A DNA stretch of 64,000 nt, from the NCBI GenBank assembly GCA_000507305.1, contig DF240458.1, forward strand, positions 54,317 through 118,316, in the 5' to 3' direction. Origin of the DNA: Breviolum minutum Mf 1.05b.01. Its lineage: Eukaryota; Sar; Dinophyceae; Suessiales; Symbiodiniaceae. The notes beneath the pieces were generated by a model that saw only the letters and a program-made list of their open reading frames with translations, was not told the origin of the DNA and searched no databases. A program made the translations under genes and the position numbers. This document shows positions 39,306-49,333 of this stretch, one piece after another. Each line of letters opens with the position of its first letter. The first letter of the stretch is position 1.

Positions 39306-39578
39306 GCAATCATTGAGTTGGGGAAACCTTACGGCGACGTGATTTGTCAGATGAGCATTTGTGGACAGCCATGTTGGGGCAACCCCTTCGATGAGAAGAA
39401 TGAGCCTTTGGACAAGTTGCGCACCCAGTTCCCCCAGTACACTTTCTCTTTTCGGGCGGAGTTCATTGGCACTGGAAAGCATGCCAAATGGTATCACTTC
39501 CTTGAGATTCGTCCCGGAGGCGGCGGTGCAGTATACCAAGCTCAAGTGGTTGGTGGCCCCGCACAGCAGCAAATGTGA
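39306..39578 (+). CDS. exon 2 of the small two-exon gene
   Basis: In frame with exon 1: ...EKDLP|AIIELGKPYGDVICQMSI then CGQPCWGNPFDEKNEPLDKL, RTQFPQYTFSFRAEFIGTGK and HAKWYHFLEIRPGGGGAVYQ, TGA at 39576. Two cysteines (CGQPC) follow a beta-like stretch. I do not recognise the family; a thioredoxin-like or Rdx-type fold is only a guess. Confidence 0.75.
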   Translation, partial: AIIELGKPYGDVICQMSICGQPCWGNPFDEKNEPLDKLRTQFPQYTFSFRAEFIGTGKHAKWYHFLEIRPGGGGAVYQAQVVGGPAQQQM

Positions 39579-40317
39579 GGTTTCCATATAGGAAACGCAC
39601 CGCTTGACACCGCTTGATAGAAAAACTCGCCCAGAAAGCCGGTGCACCCTTGTGCCTTATATGTAATTATATGTATATAATCATATGTGAAAAATGCTTA
39701 TTTCACCTCGTGATATGTCATATAGTTGCATTGTCGGATAGTGATCCATTTTTTGTCAATGTTGGATAGTGGACCAGGAAGAGAGTGGAAACAAATTCCC
39801 ATGGCAGACCGGTGGGCTGACACATTGTCTGAGTTTTCATTTCAGATGTTTCAGGATCAGAGTTCGGATGAACATGGAGGATCTCCCCCTATCCTGGCTT
39901 AAGGACTCGACTTGAATGTATTTGATAGAAAAATGCACAAAATATACATGTTTATGATTGATTTGTTTGTATTCGTTTGTGTGATGATGTACCATTGGGT
40001 ACCTCCATGACTCCATGGGCTTGAAATATCACAAGGCCAATGCCGTAGAGCAAATGGCAGAGGGGCTTTTGCCACTGTCTTTCCCTGACAATACATAGAT
40101 ATACACAGTACAAATTTCACGTCAATGCATTGACAGATAAGGAAATTGTAAGATATGACAACAATTAGTAGTATGTCCTCATTGAGGATATGACAGAGTA
40201 TTCTCGTTTTATGGTGATTTTTTTCTAAAGTCGAAGGATTGTCTGGGTTCACGACAGAGCGTGGCTGCGTTGATGTTGGATGGAGTTCTGCGTTGGTAGC
40301 TCTCTAACCTTCGGTGA

Positions 40318-40431
40318 TGCTACACGATTGGCACCACTTTCGTCCTAGACACCACGTTTTTGGATGGTTCCGAGGGGCCAGCTGTCCAAAGCGGTCGCAG
40401 ACGATACAAGACGATCATATTCATGACGTAG
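40318..40431 (+). CDS. candidate exon, unknown protein
   Basis: CYTIGTTFVLDTTFLDGSEG then PAVQSGRRRYKTIIFMT, TAG at 40429. No AG acceptor lies just before it. A frame further on (40436-40672) reads LQQTLNFVAGVAQEDQGSQK, and the - strand is open there as well. Confidence 0.4.
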   Translation, partial: CYTIGTTFVLDTTFLDGSEGPAVQSGRRRYKTIIFMT

Positions 40432-40838
40432 ACACTTGGCTAGCAATACCCTTGTTGGGATTGCCCCGAGATGCACAAGTCTGAGCCATCCCGAACTTGT
40501 AAGTGCTGATGTTGCAACTCCAAATGTTTTGCAGCAAACATTGAACTTCGTTGCGGGCGTTGCCCAAGAGGATCAAGGAAGTCAGAAGAGTCAAGTCAGA
40601 CATAAGCCCAAGCTAGACCAGAGCATAGAAGTTCAGAAGGTGGGTTTGTGTAGCATGATTGGTTGGATGTGATTGGTAGTGAATGATTTCCTTTCGATTC
40701 AAAAATCCGCAGCAAGAAGTCTACCAAAGCCCTCCAGAGGGCGCGCATGCATGGGTCCGGGAAGAGCTTGACTTGAAAAAAATCTGTGTGTGCGTGTGTG
40801 TGTAAACAATATTTCAAGAATCGATTCCAATATTTCAA

Positions 40839-40948
40839 TACACCCCCGAAAACTAACATGGAACCCAAAAATGATGATTTGGAAGATGTGTTTTCCTTTT
40901 CCACTGGTGGGTGATTTTCAGGTTCCATGTTAAATTTCGGGGGAGTAA
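40839..40948. mobile_element. TTAACATGGAACC-family MITE
   Basis: CACCCCCGAAAACTAACATGG ... CCATGTTAAATTTCGGGGGAG, TA flanks. Confidence 0.8.
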
Positions 40949-41043
40949 ACCTCTTACCATATGACTCCTTTGTTTCATCCTTGAAACCAAAGTATTCCCA
41001 AAAATTCTCCCAACTTTGCCATTTTGACATTTATTTGTTTTAG

Positions 41044-41170
41044 GTGATTTGCGGCAAGCGGATTGGGATCGATCCAATGGGATGAAAATCACCACCATCG
41101 GCATCGCTGAGTTCCGTGGTAGGGTTTCCACAAGGATTGGAGATATTCAATGGACAATTGGTTGGGTGTA
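41044..41170 (+). CDS. probable exon, unknown protein
   Basis: Acceptor 'catttatttgttttag', then DLRQADWDRSNGMKITTIGI and AEFRGRVSTRIGDIQWTIGW. A TGG|GTGTAT donor is possible at about 41167; the frame itself stays open to 41645 but runs through a GTACCT-like and a CTAG-TIR element, so the later part is probably not coding. Confidence 0.5.
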
Positions 41171-41565
41171 TACCCCGAACACCCCTAACGCACGTGGTAC
41201 CCCATGGTTTTTTTTGTTCTCGTTTGGGATTCTTGAGGATTTTGACTGTATCTCATTAATATCCGCCATATGGGGCTTATATCGGGATTTTCCATGGGGG
41301 TTCGTTGGGATCGGGGTGCATCCAGCTATCCCCTATTGGATTGGAATCTTTGAACTTTTCCCCCAGATTCACCAAAAATGTCAGGACCCAAAAATGGAGG
41401 ATTCCCTGAGCCGGAAAAAAGCCAGCTATTTTGGTGGTTGGGTTTTGGGGTCTTCCCGTACATTAGCCTTACATACAGATGTATCCACCATCCAGCTTAT
41501 ATATAGGTCAGCTACCTCCGGTTTCCAGATTTCCAGCCTATCAAATCCAAGACTATTTTTTCTAC

Positions 41566-41670
41566 CTAGGTGGTGGTTTCAAATGTTTTTGTGTTCCTCC
41601 CCTACCTGGGGAAAAGATCCAATTTTGACTATCGCATATTTTTAAGATGGCTTGAAAACACCAGACATAG
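41566..41670. mobile_element. CTAG-TIR element
   Basis: CTAGGTGGTGGTTTCAAA ... GGCTTGAAAACACCAGACATAG; right end eroded. Confidence 0.7.
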
Positions 41671-41814
41671 AACCATGAAATACCAGATTCAAAGTGACCC
41701 TTTCTATCCCCAAACGTTAAAGCCAAACAGTTTTCTGAAATACCTTTAAAAGAAAACCCTCATCCCTAATCCTCAAACCCTAACACTAAAACCTATTCCT
41801 CCAAACCCTACTTG

Positions 41815-41940
41815 GAGGTCCCAGGAAGTTAGTACATAAATGGTTAGTAAGTGGATTATAACCCCAATATCACCCCATTTATATGTAGGTTATAACCCAT
41901 CTCCCAGCCGTTGATCCTGACTTCCAACGGGACATCCAAG
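41815..41940. repeat. GGATGTCC/GGACATCC long inverted-repeat element
   Basis: 'cttggaggtcccaggaagttagtac' pairs with 'gacttccaacgggacatccaag'; TA on both sides. A CTAG-TIR element lies immediately beyond. Confidence 0.7.
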
Positions 41941-41944
41941 TAAT

Positions 41945-42042
41945 CTAGGTGGTGGTTTCAAATATGTTTTATTTTCACCCCTACCTGGGGAAAATTCCCA
42001 TTTTGACTAATATTTTTGGGATGGGTTGAAACCACCAACCAG
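41945..42042. mobile_element. CTAG-TIR element
   Basis: CTAGGTGGTGGTTTCAAATA ... GGGTTGAAACCACCAACCAG; core very close to 34521-34618. Confidence 0.8.
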
Positions 42043-42420
42043 TTAGCTTTTAGGCATGAAGCATTCAAATCTTTGACGGTCAAAACAGGGCAAGTGTTCA
42101 ACCTTTCTCAGATTCCTTCCTAATCAGACGAAGGGACCCACAAACTCAATGTCTTTGCACCAAAAGTGCCGAAGGTTATTTCCTGTGGAGAGCTTCCCCC
42201 AGACCTTCCAGAGGCAGATTTCTGGGGTGGGGGACAACCCACAACGACGAGTTCGGCGGGACATGGGGAGCCTATAAATGGCTGAAAATGAATGGGTTAC
42301 GGTAACCGGTGTTATAACCTCTAGGTTATTGGTTTTTGTGCCCACTTTTGTAAGAGGAAGTCTGTGGGATTTGTGAGTCTTTTTGTCAAATGTTTCAAAG
42401 TAGATGGATTTGAGAACGAG

Positions 42421-42473
42421 AACAACAACAGCAACAACAACAACAACAACAACAACAAAGAACAACAAAGAAC
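42421..42473. repeat. CAA microsatellite
   Basis: 'caacaacagcaacaacaacaac...aaagaacaac'. Confidence 0.9.
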
Positions 42474-42626
42474 AAAACATCAATTTGGTATATCATTGTG
42501 TTGCTCAGGACGGTCTGGGGCCATAGATTAAAACATGTAGTGTGTGATACTTTTAAGATAGGAAGTAAGGTGAAACAGTTTTCAGAGGTAGGATCAACCA
42601 ACCCTGGACTTGCTATCTATTTACAG

Positions 42627-42677
42627 GAGGAAAAAGAAAGGGACCTTGCAGGAAAGCCGCTGAAGATAAACCTGTGA
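42627..42677 (+). CDS. candidate short terminal exon
   Basis: Acceptor 'gctatctatttacag', then EEKERDLAGKPLKINL and TGA. Charged, plausible C-terminus. Confidence 0.45.
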   Translation, partial: EEKERDLAGKPLKINL

Positions 42678-42864
42678 TATGAGTCACTTACAAGGTGGGT
42701 CCCTACGATTGCAGGCAACCATGGATTCTTAGGCAATGAATGGGCTACAACAACCAGACCCCAAAACTTTGAGGTGTGGCAAGTACATCGACCAGATGGG
42801 TCCGATCTTTCCCAGCATGGAGGACAGACAACATGTCGGACCAGTTGGGTTTTTTGGTTAAATG

Positions 42865-43015
42865 AGCAATGAAACATCTCTGGTTGTTGATGGTTTCTAA
42901 GGGATTATATTACCCAGTTCCAGATGGATGTTGATAAACCATTATTAGGATCCCTAGTGAACAACCAGTATAATGGAAAGTAGGGTTTCTTCATTGCCCA
43001 AGTGATGTTAAATGT
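42865..43015. repeat. AATGGAAAGTA dispersed element
   Basis: 'gagcaatgaaacatctctggttgttg...gggattatattacccag...aaccagtataatggaaagtagg'. Confidence 0.65.
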
Positions 43016-43307
43016 GGGCTGGGGGAGGATGAGCAATTTGGGGGTCATCAGAAGTCTAGGGGGTGTTCAAGATAGTTTGTGTTTAGCAATTTAATGGTTG
43101 ATCTTGAATTTGGTCTCAGATAGATCTGAGAGTGAAAGCCATGTACGGCCTTTGTGGATATCATGTATGGTTTTGTTGACAATGATGATCTCATCATGAT
43201 TGCCATGTTGCTACTCTACTTTCCAGCATGCACATGATAACACTCCAGTGACTAACAAGACATTCCAGTTGCATTAGATATTTCATATTTACAAATGGAT
43301 TTATATA

Positions 43308-43401
43308 TCCTCCCTGAAACTAACAGGAATACTGCCGTTACTACTCATTCTTTTGGGATTCGGCCTATTTTCAGGGGCAAACTCGCAGTTTCAGGGGACA
43401 A
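43308..43401. mobile_element. TA-MITE, TGAAACTAAC family
   Basis: 'cctccctgaaactaacaggaatac' and 'ttcaggggcaaactcgcagtttcagggg'. Confidence 0.65.
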
Positions 43402-43469
43402 TTCCAAGGTAGTCATGTTATTGCCAACGAGGCTATCCAGTTTTTGGTTGGATCTCTATCAATCAACCT

Positions 43470-43700
43470 GTGGTTTGGGTTGGTGGTTTGGGGCCCGGTT
43501 TGGATATGTGGAATCCCTGGAAATGTAAGGGATTGTTACACTCCCGAAAGCTAACAAAGCACCTGAAAATAGGGGTTCCCAAAAGGAACATAATATTCCA
43601 ACCACCAATTTTCAGGTGCTATATGTTAGTTTCAGGGAGGGTAGGGGTACCCCGATTCGAATTCCAAACCACCCGGGCCCCAAACCATCCATTTACCATT
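43470..43700. repeat. GGTTTGG/CCAAACC element with a TA-MITE nested inside
   Basis: Outer arms 'ggtttgggttggtggtttggggcccgg' and 'ccaaaccacccgggccccaaacc'. The inner TGAAACTAAC-family MITE (43538-43643) splits it. An unsplit relative lies at 49211-49325. Confidence 0.65.
43538..43643. mobile_element. TA-MITE, TGAAACTAAC family, nested
   Basis: CACTCCCGAAAGCTAACAAAG ... ATGTTAGTTTCAGGGAGGG, TA flanks. Confidence 0.75.
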
Positions 43701-43819
43701 AGTTGAGTTAACTTGTTGGCAGTTCCCACAAACTTGGTCGACATCAGGAGCTCAGTGTTTGGAGTTCTTGAAGAGGACGGATCTGACAGTGTGATGACAT
43801 CGGGAGTCCCAAGACCCAT

Positions 43820-43918
43820 ACTGTAGCATCCATGGGGCTGGTATCTTTACCATATATTTACCATAAAAGACAACCAAATGCATAGGTAAATATACCATAC
43901 ATGGATGATATGGGAAAT
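43820..43918. mobile_element. ATCCATGTATGG-family MITE
   Basis: 'gtagcatccatggggctggtatctttac' and 'taggtaaatataccatacatggatgatatggga'. Confidence 0.7.
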
Positions 43919-44055
43919 GTACACTTAAAGATATAATGGAGAACCTTATCCCGAAACATGGTGATTTACACTTGATGATGCTTCTCTTAAACGCATTCAT
44001 CAACCCAGCTGGCACTTGCCAGGAAGCCATGTGTTTAAAATCGACATTGTTGTCA

Positions 44056-44548
44056 GATTTTTGTATTCGTGCTTTGGGTGGTGGAAAAACCAATGCAAAG
44101 ACTGTTGAAGAAAGAGGCACAGACTCCAGCGTCAAGGGTCTTCCAAAGAGGCATCTGGTTCGGTGGCGTGACTGCACCCAACACAGGAATGCAAAGCAAC
44201 AATCCATTTGCATCATCCGCAGCAATTTCCAAGCCAGGTCAGACAGGAGCTCCTGCAACTATCAAACCTCAGGCTGGTAAGCCAAATCTTGATGCATACT
44301 CTGTTGGCGAATTGCCCCCGCCAGCTGCTTGCAACGTTGTACAAAGCAATGTCGGACCAATTCCCATCGGAACTTACTTGGAAATTCGATGTGGCTGGTC
44401 CTCTGGAGAGGCGAGCCGCCTACAGGCGTGGATCCTCAAAAGGCGCGAGGTCGGGAATAAGGAAGGACTTCTGAGCCTTCTGAAAACAAACCCCAACGAA
44501 GCTATGAAATACTCTGTGGACCTTGGCTACCGCATGAAGCTATCTTGA
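44056..44548 (+). CDS. long terminal exon, unknown protein
   Basis: An in-frame stop lies at 44036, so an acceptor ('gacattgttgtcag' at 44055 or a later AG) is needed. The clearest part runs KKEAQTPASRVFQRGIWFGG, GVTAPNTGMQSNNPFASS, a Pro/Gly-rich linker, then AYSVGELPPPAACNVVQSNV, GPIPIGTYLEIRCGWSSGEA and a basic helical end with NPNEAMKYSVDLGYRMKLS, TGA at 44546. About 150 residues, the longest repeat-free coding segment in the window. No family recognised. Confidence 0.6.
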
Positions 44549-44637
44549 GTCCTAGTGCAAAGGGAAATTCTCCATGCCTGAAAAATTGCATGTCAGATGA
44601 TTTTGCTTGATGGAAGGCAAACCCCATCCTTCCAATG

Positions 44638-44730
44638 ATGTTCTGCAGGCAACACTTTGGTTGCAAGAACCCTCGTAATCCTGATGATTGCCCACGCCCT
44701 CAAATGCTGGTGGTTGCTGGAGCAACCTAA
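44638..44730 (+). CDS. short open frame with a cysteine cluster
   Basis: MFCRQHFGCKNPRNPDDCPR then PQMLVVAGAT and TAA. C-x5-C-x8-C with a histidine resembles part of a small zinc-binding motif, but this is too short to call a domain. Confidence 0.3.
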   Translation: MFCRQHFGCKNPRNPDDCPRPQMLVVAGAT

Positions 44731-45003
44731 AGGTAGCATGATGGAACTACATCCCCGATTTCAGCAATTTGTGAGGTTGGAAACATAGTTTGGAGATGGG
44801 AGACTATGGAGCACCTTCGAAAAAACCCACTTGGCTGTAGTGATTTTTCTGCACTTGGATGGGTCCCCAAAATGCGTTTGTAGAAAGATTTGGGTGTGTT
44901 GTGGTAGACCCCCTTTGTTTTTACCCTTCCACTGGAATGGGTACCCAACATTGCCTTCCCATATGTTAGTTCAGGTCACTAGAGCTGAAGTGTTTTCAAT
45001 AGA

Positions 45004-45120
45004 ATGGGGTCACAAACTTCTAAAACAATTGCGGAGACAAAACCCAAGGATGCATTCTTGAGAGCCATTGCGAAAATGGATGAAAAGAAATTGGCCGGGT
45101 TTGGAATGCATCAAGGGTGA
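45004..45120 (+). CDS. 38-codon open frame with an N-myristoylation-like start
   Basis: MGSQTSKTIAETKPKDAFLR then AIAKMDEKKLAGFGMHQG, TGA. Gly2-Ser6-Lys7 is the textbook N-myristoylation pattern. It may be a whole small protein or the first exon of a longer one; a second frame leads to KLK|GTATTC at 45149. Confidence 0.4.
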   Translation: MGSQTSKTIAETKPKDAFLRAIAKMDEKKLAGFGMHQG

Positions 45121-45514
45121 TGCTGGTGGCACAACCGAACAGAAACTCAAGGTATTCTCTCTCTAAACTAGTCTTCCAATCATCAATTGTCAGGGGCTAT
45201 ATGTTAAATTTCCGTGGTGTGCCAGGTTGTACAAACACTTGATATGGGTTTTACCTTCGGGATCCTTTCATTGTCAAACCAATTTTAAGCCGTACTTCCA
45301 TCATGTTGTGCTTTCTCCTCTCCCAATGTGCATCATCTGTAAATTGAATCATGCCTGGAGATTAAGTCTAAGTACTGTTGATGGACAACCTGCACCATTG
45401 AAAAAATATTCAAAGCGCCATGACTATATCAATCATGTGATAAACTATAGGAGGTCGTCCATCAACGATAGCTCCCTAGTTTTCTTTGTCCATCAAAAAT
45501 AAAGTCCAACATAT

Positions 45515-45606
45515 CCTCCTGAAAACTAACATATCCCCTGACAATGATGGTTGGAAGATGTTCCATTTCCTTTTAACTTTCAAGGGACACTAGTTTTCTG
45601 AGGTGT
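45515..45606. mobile_element. TA-MITE, TGAAACTAAC family
   Basis: 'cctcctgaaaactaacatatccc' and 'gggacactagttttctgaggtg'. It ends 18 bases before the exon at 45625. Confidence 0.7.
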
Positions 45607-45624
45607 AATTCTCGACGCATACAG

Positions 45625-45698
45625 GTGATGGGATGTATTCCATTCTTGGCTGTGTTTCCTGTCAAAACACAGAACCATGTGCCAACTTGGACCAGCAG
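45625..45698 (+). CDS. probable internal exon, unknown protein
   Basis: Acceptor 'ctcgacgcatacag' and donor CAG|GTAGAG. DGMYSILGCVSCQNTEPCAN then LDQQ: three cysteines in ten residues. One clear frame, phase 1 to 0. A TA-MITE fills the intron just upstream. Confidence 0.6.
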
Positions 45699-45929
45699 GT
45701 AGAGTATGGATGTCGAATTTTAAGTTCCGTTAGACTATGCTATTGGGGGTGCCAATAGATCCCAAGTCTCTTTGGAATGTATTTCCCAAATATGCGGATT
45801 GAGGGTCCCTCACTGGAACTAGATGGGTTTCAATGTTGGTTGTTTTCTTTTACCCGAAGATCCAATTTGATCCGATGATATTGACAAGATATTAGTGCAA
45901 ATGCGTCCAACTATCTATCTATATATATT

Positions 45930-46026
45930 TCCTGGAAAATTAACATGGAACCCAAAAATGGAGGTTTGGAAGATGATGTTCCATTTCAAAACAGGTGATT
46001 TTCAGGTTCCATGTTCATTTTCCAGG
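45930..46026. mobile_element. TTAACATGGAACC-family MITE
   Basis: CCTGGAAAATTAACATGGAACC ... GGTTCCATGTTCATTTTCCAGG. Confidence 0.75.
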
Positions 46027-46256
46027 GTGGGGAGGAGGTTTGCAATATGTTTGAAAATATTACCTTGAGGGACAAAAAATGATGGTATAATTCACCAGTT
46101 TTAGGGGGACACGCATCAAGGAAACCTTGACAACCGTGGGAAAATACGCATATCACTCACTGTTTTTGCTAAGGGACCTAGACTTTGCTTTCATGATCCA
46201 CTGTAAACCAGTTTTTTGGGAAGAACCCAACGTCCAACTATATAGTGGTAAGCAAT

Positions 46257-46367
46257 GTACCCGCAGTAAAGTAACATAGCCTCTGAAAATAGGCCTTCAC
46301 AAAAGGAAAATTCATCTTCTAAGCATTCATTTTCAGGGTCGTTTGCTTTTAGTTCTAGGGAGGGTAC
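46257..46367. mobile_element. TA-MITE, TGAAACTAAC family
   Basis: 'gtacccgcagtaaagtaacatagcctctgaaaataggcc' and 'gcttttagttctagggagggtac'; GTAC at both ends. Confidence 0.75.
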
Positions 46368-46505
46368 TCTGCTTGTCGGCAGGACCTTGGACTTTCTTCC
46401 TGATGGAGTTCCGGTAGTCTTCTTGTCACCTACCCTGGTGATGGAGCATTGGAGCAATAGATGCCGCCAGGCGAGTGGAAATTGGAAGCGGTTTGGTTTT
46501 GGTTT

Positions 46506-46597
46506 TTGTTGTTGTTGTTGTTGTTGTTGCTGTTGCTGTTGCTGTCGCTGTTGTTGTTGTTGTTGTTGTTGTTGTTGTGGTTGTGGTTGTGGTTGTG

Positions 46598-46628
<31 letters not shown>

Positions 46629-46662
46629 TTGTTGTTGTTGTTGTTGTTGTCGTTGTCGTTGT
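46506..46662. repeat. TTG/TCG/TGG microsatellite, left part
   Basis: Trinucleotide array with blocks of TTG, TGC-T, TGG and TCG variants. Long open frames across it (poly-Leu, poly-Val, poly-Cys) are artefacts. Confidence 0.95.
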
Positions 46663-46996
46663 NNNNNNNNNNNNNNNNNNNNNNNNNNNNNNNNNNNNNN
46701 NNNNNNNNNNNNNNNNNNNNNNNNNNNNNNNNNNNNNNNNNNNNNNNNNNNNNNNNNNNNNNNNNNNNNNNNNNNNNNNNNNNNNNNNNNNNNNNNNNNN
46801 NNNNNNNNNNNNNNNNNNNNNNNNNNNNNNNNNNNNNNNNNNNNNNNNNNNNNNNNNNNNNNNNNNNNNNNNNNNNNNNNNNNNNNNNNNNNNNNNNNNN
46901 NNNNNNNNNNNNNNNNNNNNNNNNNNNNNNNNNNNNNNNNNNNNNNNNNNNNNNNNNNNNNNNNNNNNNNNNNNNNNNNNNNNNNNNNNNNNNNNN
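46663..46996. other. assembly gap (334 N)
   Basis: Run of N inside the TTG microsatellite. Confidence 1.
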
Positions 46997-47034
<38 letters not shown>

Positions 47035-47114
47035 GCTGTTGTTGTTCTTGTTCTTGTGATTGGTCTTGGTCTTGGTTTTGCTGTTGTTGTTGTTGTTGCT
47101 GCTGTTGTTGCTTA
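46997..47114. repeat. TTG microsatellite, right part
   Basis: Continuation of the array after the gap, fading into CTTGG and TTGCTG units. Confidence 0.95.
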
Positions 47115-47237
47115 AAGATGAGTTATTAAACATTTATTCAGGGAAATCCTGGGTGAATTAGTCCAATCTAGTCAGACAGTCAAATATGAAGGATTTCTCA
47201 TCATCAGGGTAGACGCATTTGACACACTTTTTTCCAG

Positions 47238-47305
47238 ACGTGGAATGCTCTGAACAAAAGGAACATTTTGCCAATGCTATTTGGCAATTGCCTCAAAATT
47301 GTACG
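47238..47305 (+). CDS. probable internal exon, unknown protein
   Basis: Acceptor 'gacacacttttttccag' and consensus donor CG|GTATGT enclose TWNALNKRNILPMLFGNCLK then IV. Phase 0 to 2. Strong splice signals on both sides. Confidence 0.6.
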
Positions 47306-47643
47306 GTATGTTTTTCAAGGCAGACTGGACAGCCCTGAACTATCAACTATAACTGGTTTGATTATTAAGCCACTCCTTCTTTGCGGAAGGAAGAGTGTAC
47401 CCATGGTGGGATTCTCCAAACTTCATGCTATATAAATTAGGGCATGCCCAAACGCTGCAACAATGGGAAAATAACCATCACGAGTTTGCTAAGGGACCGT
47501 TACTAGCCTTCATCGTTCACTGTTATCAATACATTGAGTTCAGAGACTCAATCTCTAGTTCGAGGACTTGGAGCCGTGCATTGGTTCAGAGTTCTGATAC
47601 TGGAATCCAAAGGCCTTCATCTTTCTGCAAGAGATTGACATAA

Positions 47644-47976
47644 ATCGGTAGCTCAGCACCATTCATCTGCGTCGTGGACTCGAAATCGCTCTACGAAACG
47701 GTTCAGAAGTGTGTCAACCCGGCTTCACAATGCGAAGACAAGAGGACATCCATCGACATTGCACTGATCAAGGAAGAGCTATCTCAACTGGGCGGCACCA
47801 TTAGATGGGTCGACGGTAGAACTATGTTAGCAGATAGTCTGACAAAAGAGATGCGCTCAGATCTACTACGACATGTGATCGAGACTGGCCGATGGAGTAT
47901 CTTGGAAGAAGGAGCAAGTTTGCAACGCAAATTACTCAAACGAAAACCATCACATGAGGTGATGTTTGAGCTTTAG
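47644..47976 (+). mobile_element. Ty1/copia retrotransposon remnant, RNase H C-terminus
   Basis: Frame: PFICVVDSKSLYETVQKC..., EDKRTSIDIALIKEELSQL, GGTIRWVDGRTMLADSLTKE, then a basic tail to TAG at 47974. The order [V-D-S-K-S-L-Y] - [D-K-R-T..D-I-A-x-I-x-E] - [R-W-V...A-D-x-L-T-K] is that of copia RNase H, with its acidic residues present. Everything N-terminal (protease, integrase, reverse transcriptase) is missing. A shifted frame just upstream (about 47553-47640, VRGLGAVHWFRVLILESKGL) may be an out-of-frame continuation. No LTR seen. A dead 5'-truncated copy. Confidence 0.85.
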
Positions 47977-48375
47977 TGTTTGGTCAACATAAAGTTATGT
48001 CGGTGCAAAGATCATATCCAGCATAGCTTGACCAACTTGGATTGTCCCAAACTGTTAGACATGGGTTGGCACCAGGAAAATCCGAGCTGACTTCACCAGA
48101 ACTACTTTCCAATCGCAACACTGGGTTAATTTTTTTTTAATATGAACATTTACAAGTGGCTGACCATATGCATCCATGTTTCCGTGCAAAATGACGAGCA
48201 AATGTGTAACAAAGTGAGGGTGGTTCGCACCAACCTGATAAATATGTTCCAATTATGTATTGTATCTATCAAAATTGTATATATATATAAATATACACAT
48301 ATTTACAGTAAATATATACGGGTGATATGTTTCAAATAATAAACTTCTCAAATCCTGAGACCTTCAAAATTTCAG

Positions 48376-48535
48376 CCGGGGGGACCGCATTTTCATCCCC
48401 ATCGCGGAAGCTGGGAAGGCCTTAAGTTGGGGACTGCAGCAACTGACACGAGGCACGTACGCCGAAGATTGCGTGGTTGGTCGCATTTTTTCAAGCCCAG
48501 TGGCGGCTTGTAACGGAAGGTTTTTTGGCGTCTAG
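48376..48535 (+). CDS. probable terminal exon, unknown protein
   Basis: Acceptor 'accttcaaaatttcag', then RGDRIFIPIAEAGKALSWGL and QQLTRGTYAEDCVVGRIFSS, ending ...NGRFFGV and TAG at 48533. One clear frame, GC-richer than its surroundings. Not part of the copia remnant. Confidence 0.55.
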
Positions 48536-48618
48536 ATTCAATAGAAGATTCAATAGATTCGAATGTATGATTTGAGTTTATTTGGTTTGTACTTGTGTTA
48601 GATTGTGTTTAGTGGTTC

Positions 48619-48924
48619 TTGACAAGGGATGTCCTGTCAACACTTCCTAGCAGCAGCGTTTTTGCATTAAATACCATTAAATACCGATGTTGGCGGCAAC
48701 CTGCAGGGAACATGACCCTTGGCATACGAAAAAGTCACTTTGTTTCCCATGTGTTTGTTGGGGATGCTGTAAAGGATACTCTCCCAGTGTGGCTATGGCG
48801 ACCCAAATTTGCCAGTTCAGGAACTGCAAAATTGGTCATGAAACATATTTCGTATGAATTGCTACACTGTCACCGCGGAAGACTAAGAATGACTAAGATA
48901 ACAACAAATCACCAAGTTCAATAG
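48619..48924 (+). CDS. 101-codon open frame, unknown
   Basis: The middle reads HFVSHVFVGDAVKDTLPVWL then WRPKFASSGTAKLVMKHIS. No splice support; the 3' end touches a TGGTAAACTAAC-family fragment ('aataggaaatacatctta'). Confidence 0.3.
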   Translation: MTRDVLSTLPSSSVFALNTIKYRCWRQPAGNMTLGIRKSHFVSHVFVGDAVKDTLPVWLWRPKFASSGTAKLVMKHISYELLHCHRGRLRMTKITTNHQVQ

Positions 48925-49210
48925 GAAATACATCTTATATGTTTGTTTAGCACCGGGTAGGTCCGGTTAGGGGCACAAAATGAAATCTTGAGCCACGAGC
49001 AAAATGTTGAAGCTTTCTTACATGTCTAGCCACCTCTTTTTCATATGCTAATTCCTGTTCACCCCCCCCCAACTCTGCATGTGTTTTTTCTACTTCGCAG
49101 ATGCTTTCACGCCAAGCACGTGGGATGCCATGTTTCATCATATCTCGTCACTTCTAGTACCTAGCCACAAGGTGTTTTTTTGGTGCCAAAGAGGTGATCA
49201 ACGCCAAGGG

Positions 49211-49325
49211 TAAATTGGTGGTTTGGGTCCCCTGTGGTTTGGGATTCTAGGGATACCCTTAAGTAACAACCCTTTTCATTTTCGGGGATCCGTTCGGAAA
49301 TCCAAACCACCGGGCCCCCAAACCA
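49211..49325. repeat. GGTTTGG/CCAAACC inverted-repeat element
   Basis: 'ggtggtttgggtcccctgtggtttgggattc' and 'ggaaatccaaaccaccgggcccccaaacc'; the interior 'gggatacccttaagtaacaaccctttt' also occurs near 10070-10105. Confidence 0.65.
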
Positions 49326-49333
49326 AAATCGTT

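Noticed and set aside
41171..41645. Rest of the longest non-repeat + frame
   Set aside because: The 5' part is kept as an exon, but the remainder passes through a GTACCT-like stretch and a CTAG-TIR element; that part of the frame is probably fortuitous.
46387..47133. Long frames of poly-Val, poly-Leu, poly-Cys or poly-Asn
   Set aside because: They are translations of a trinucleotide microsatellite and an assembly gap.
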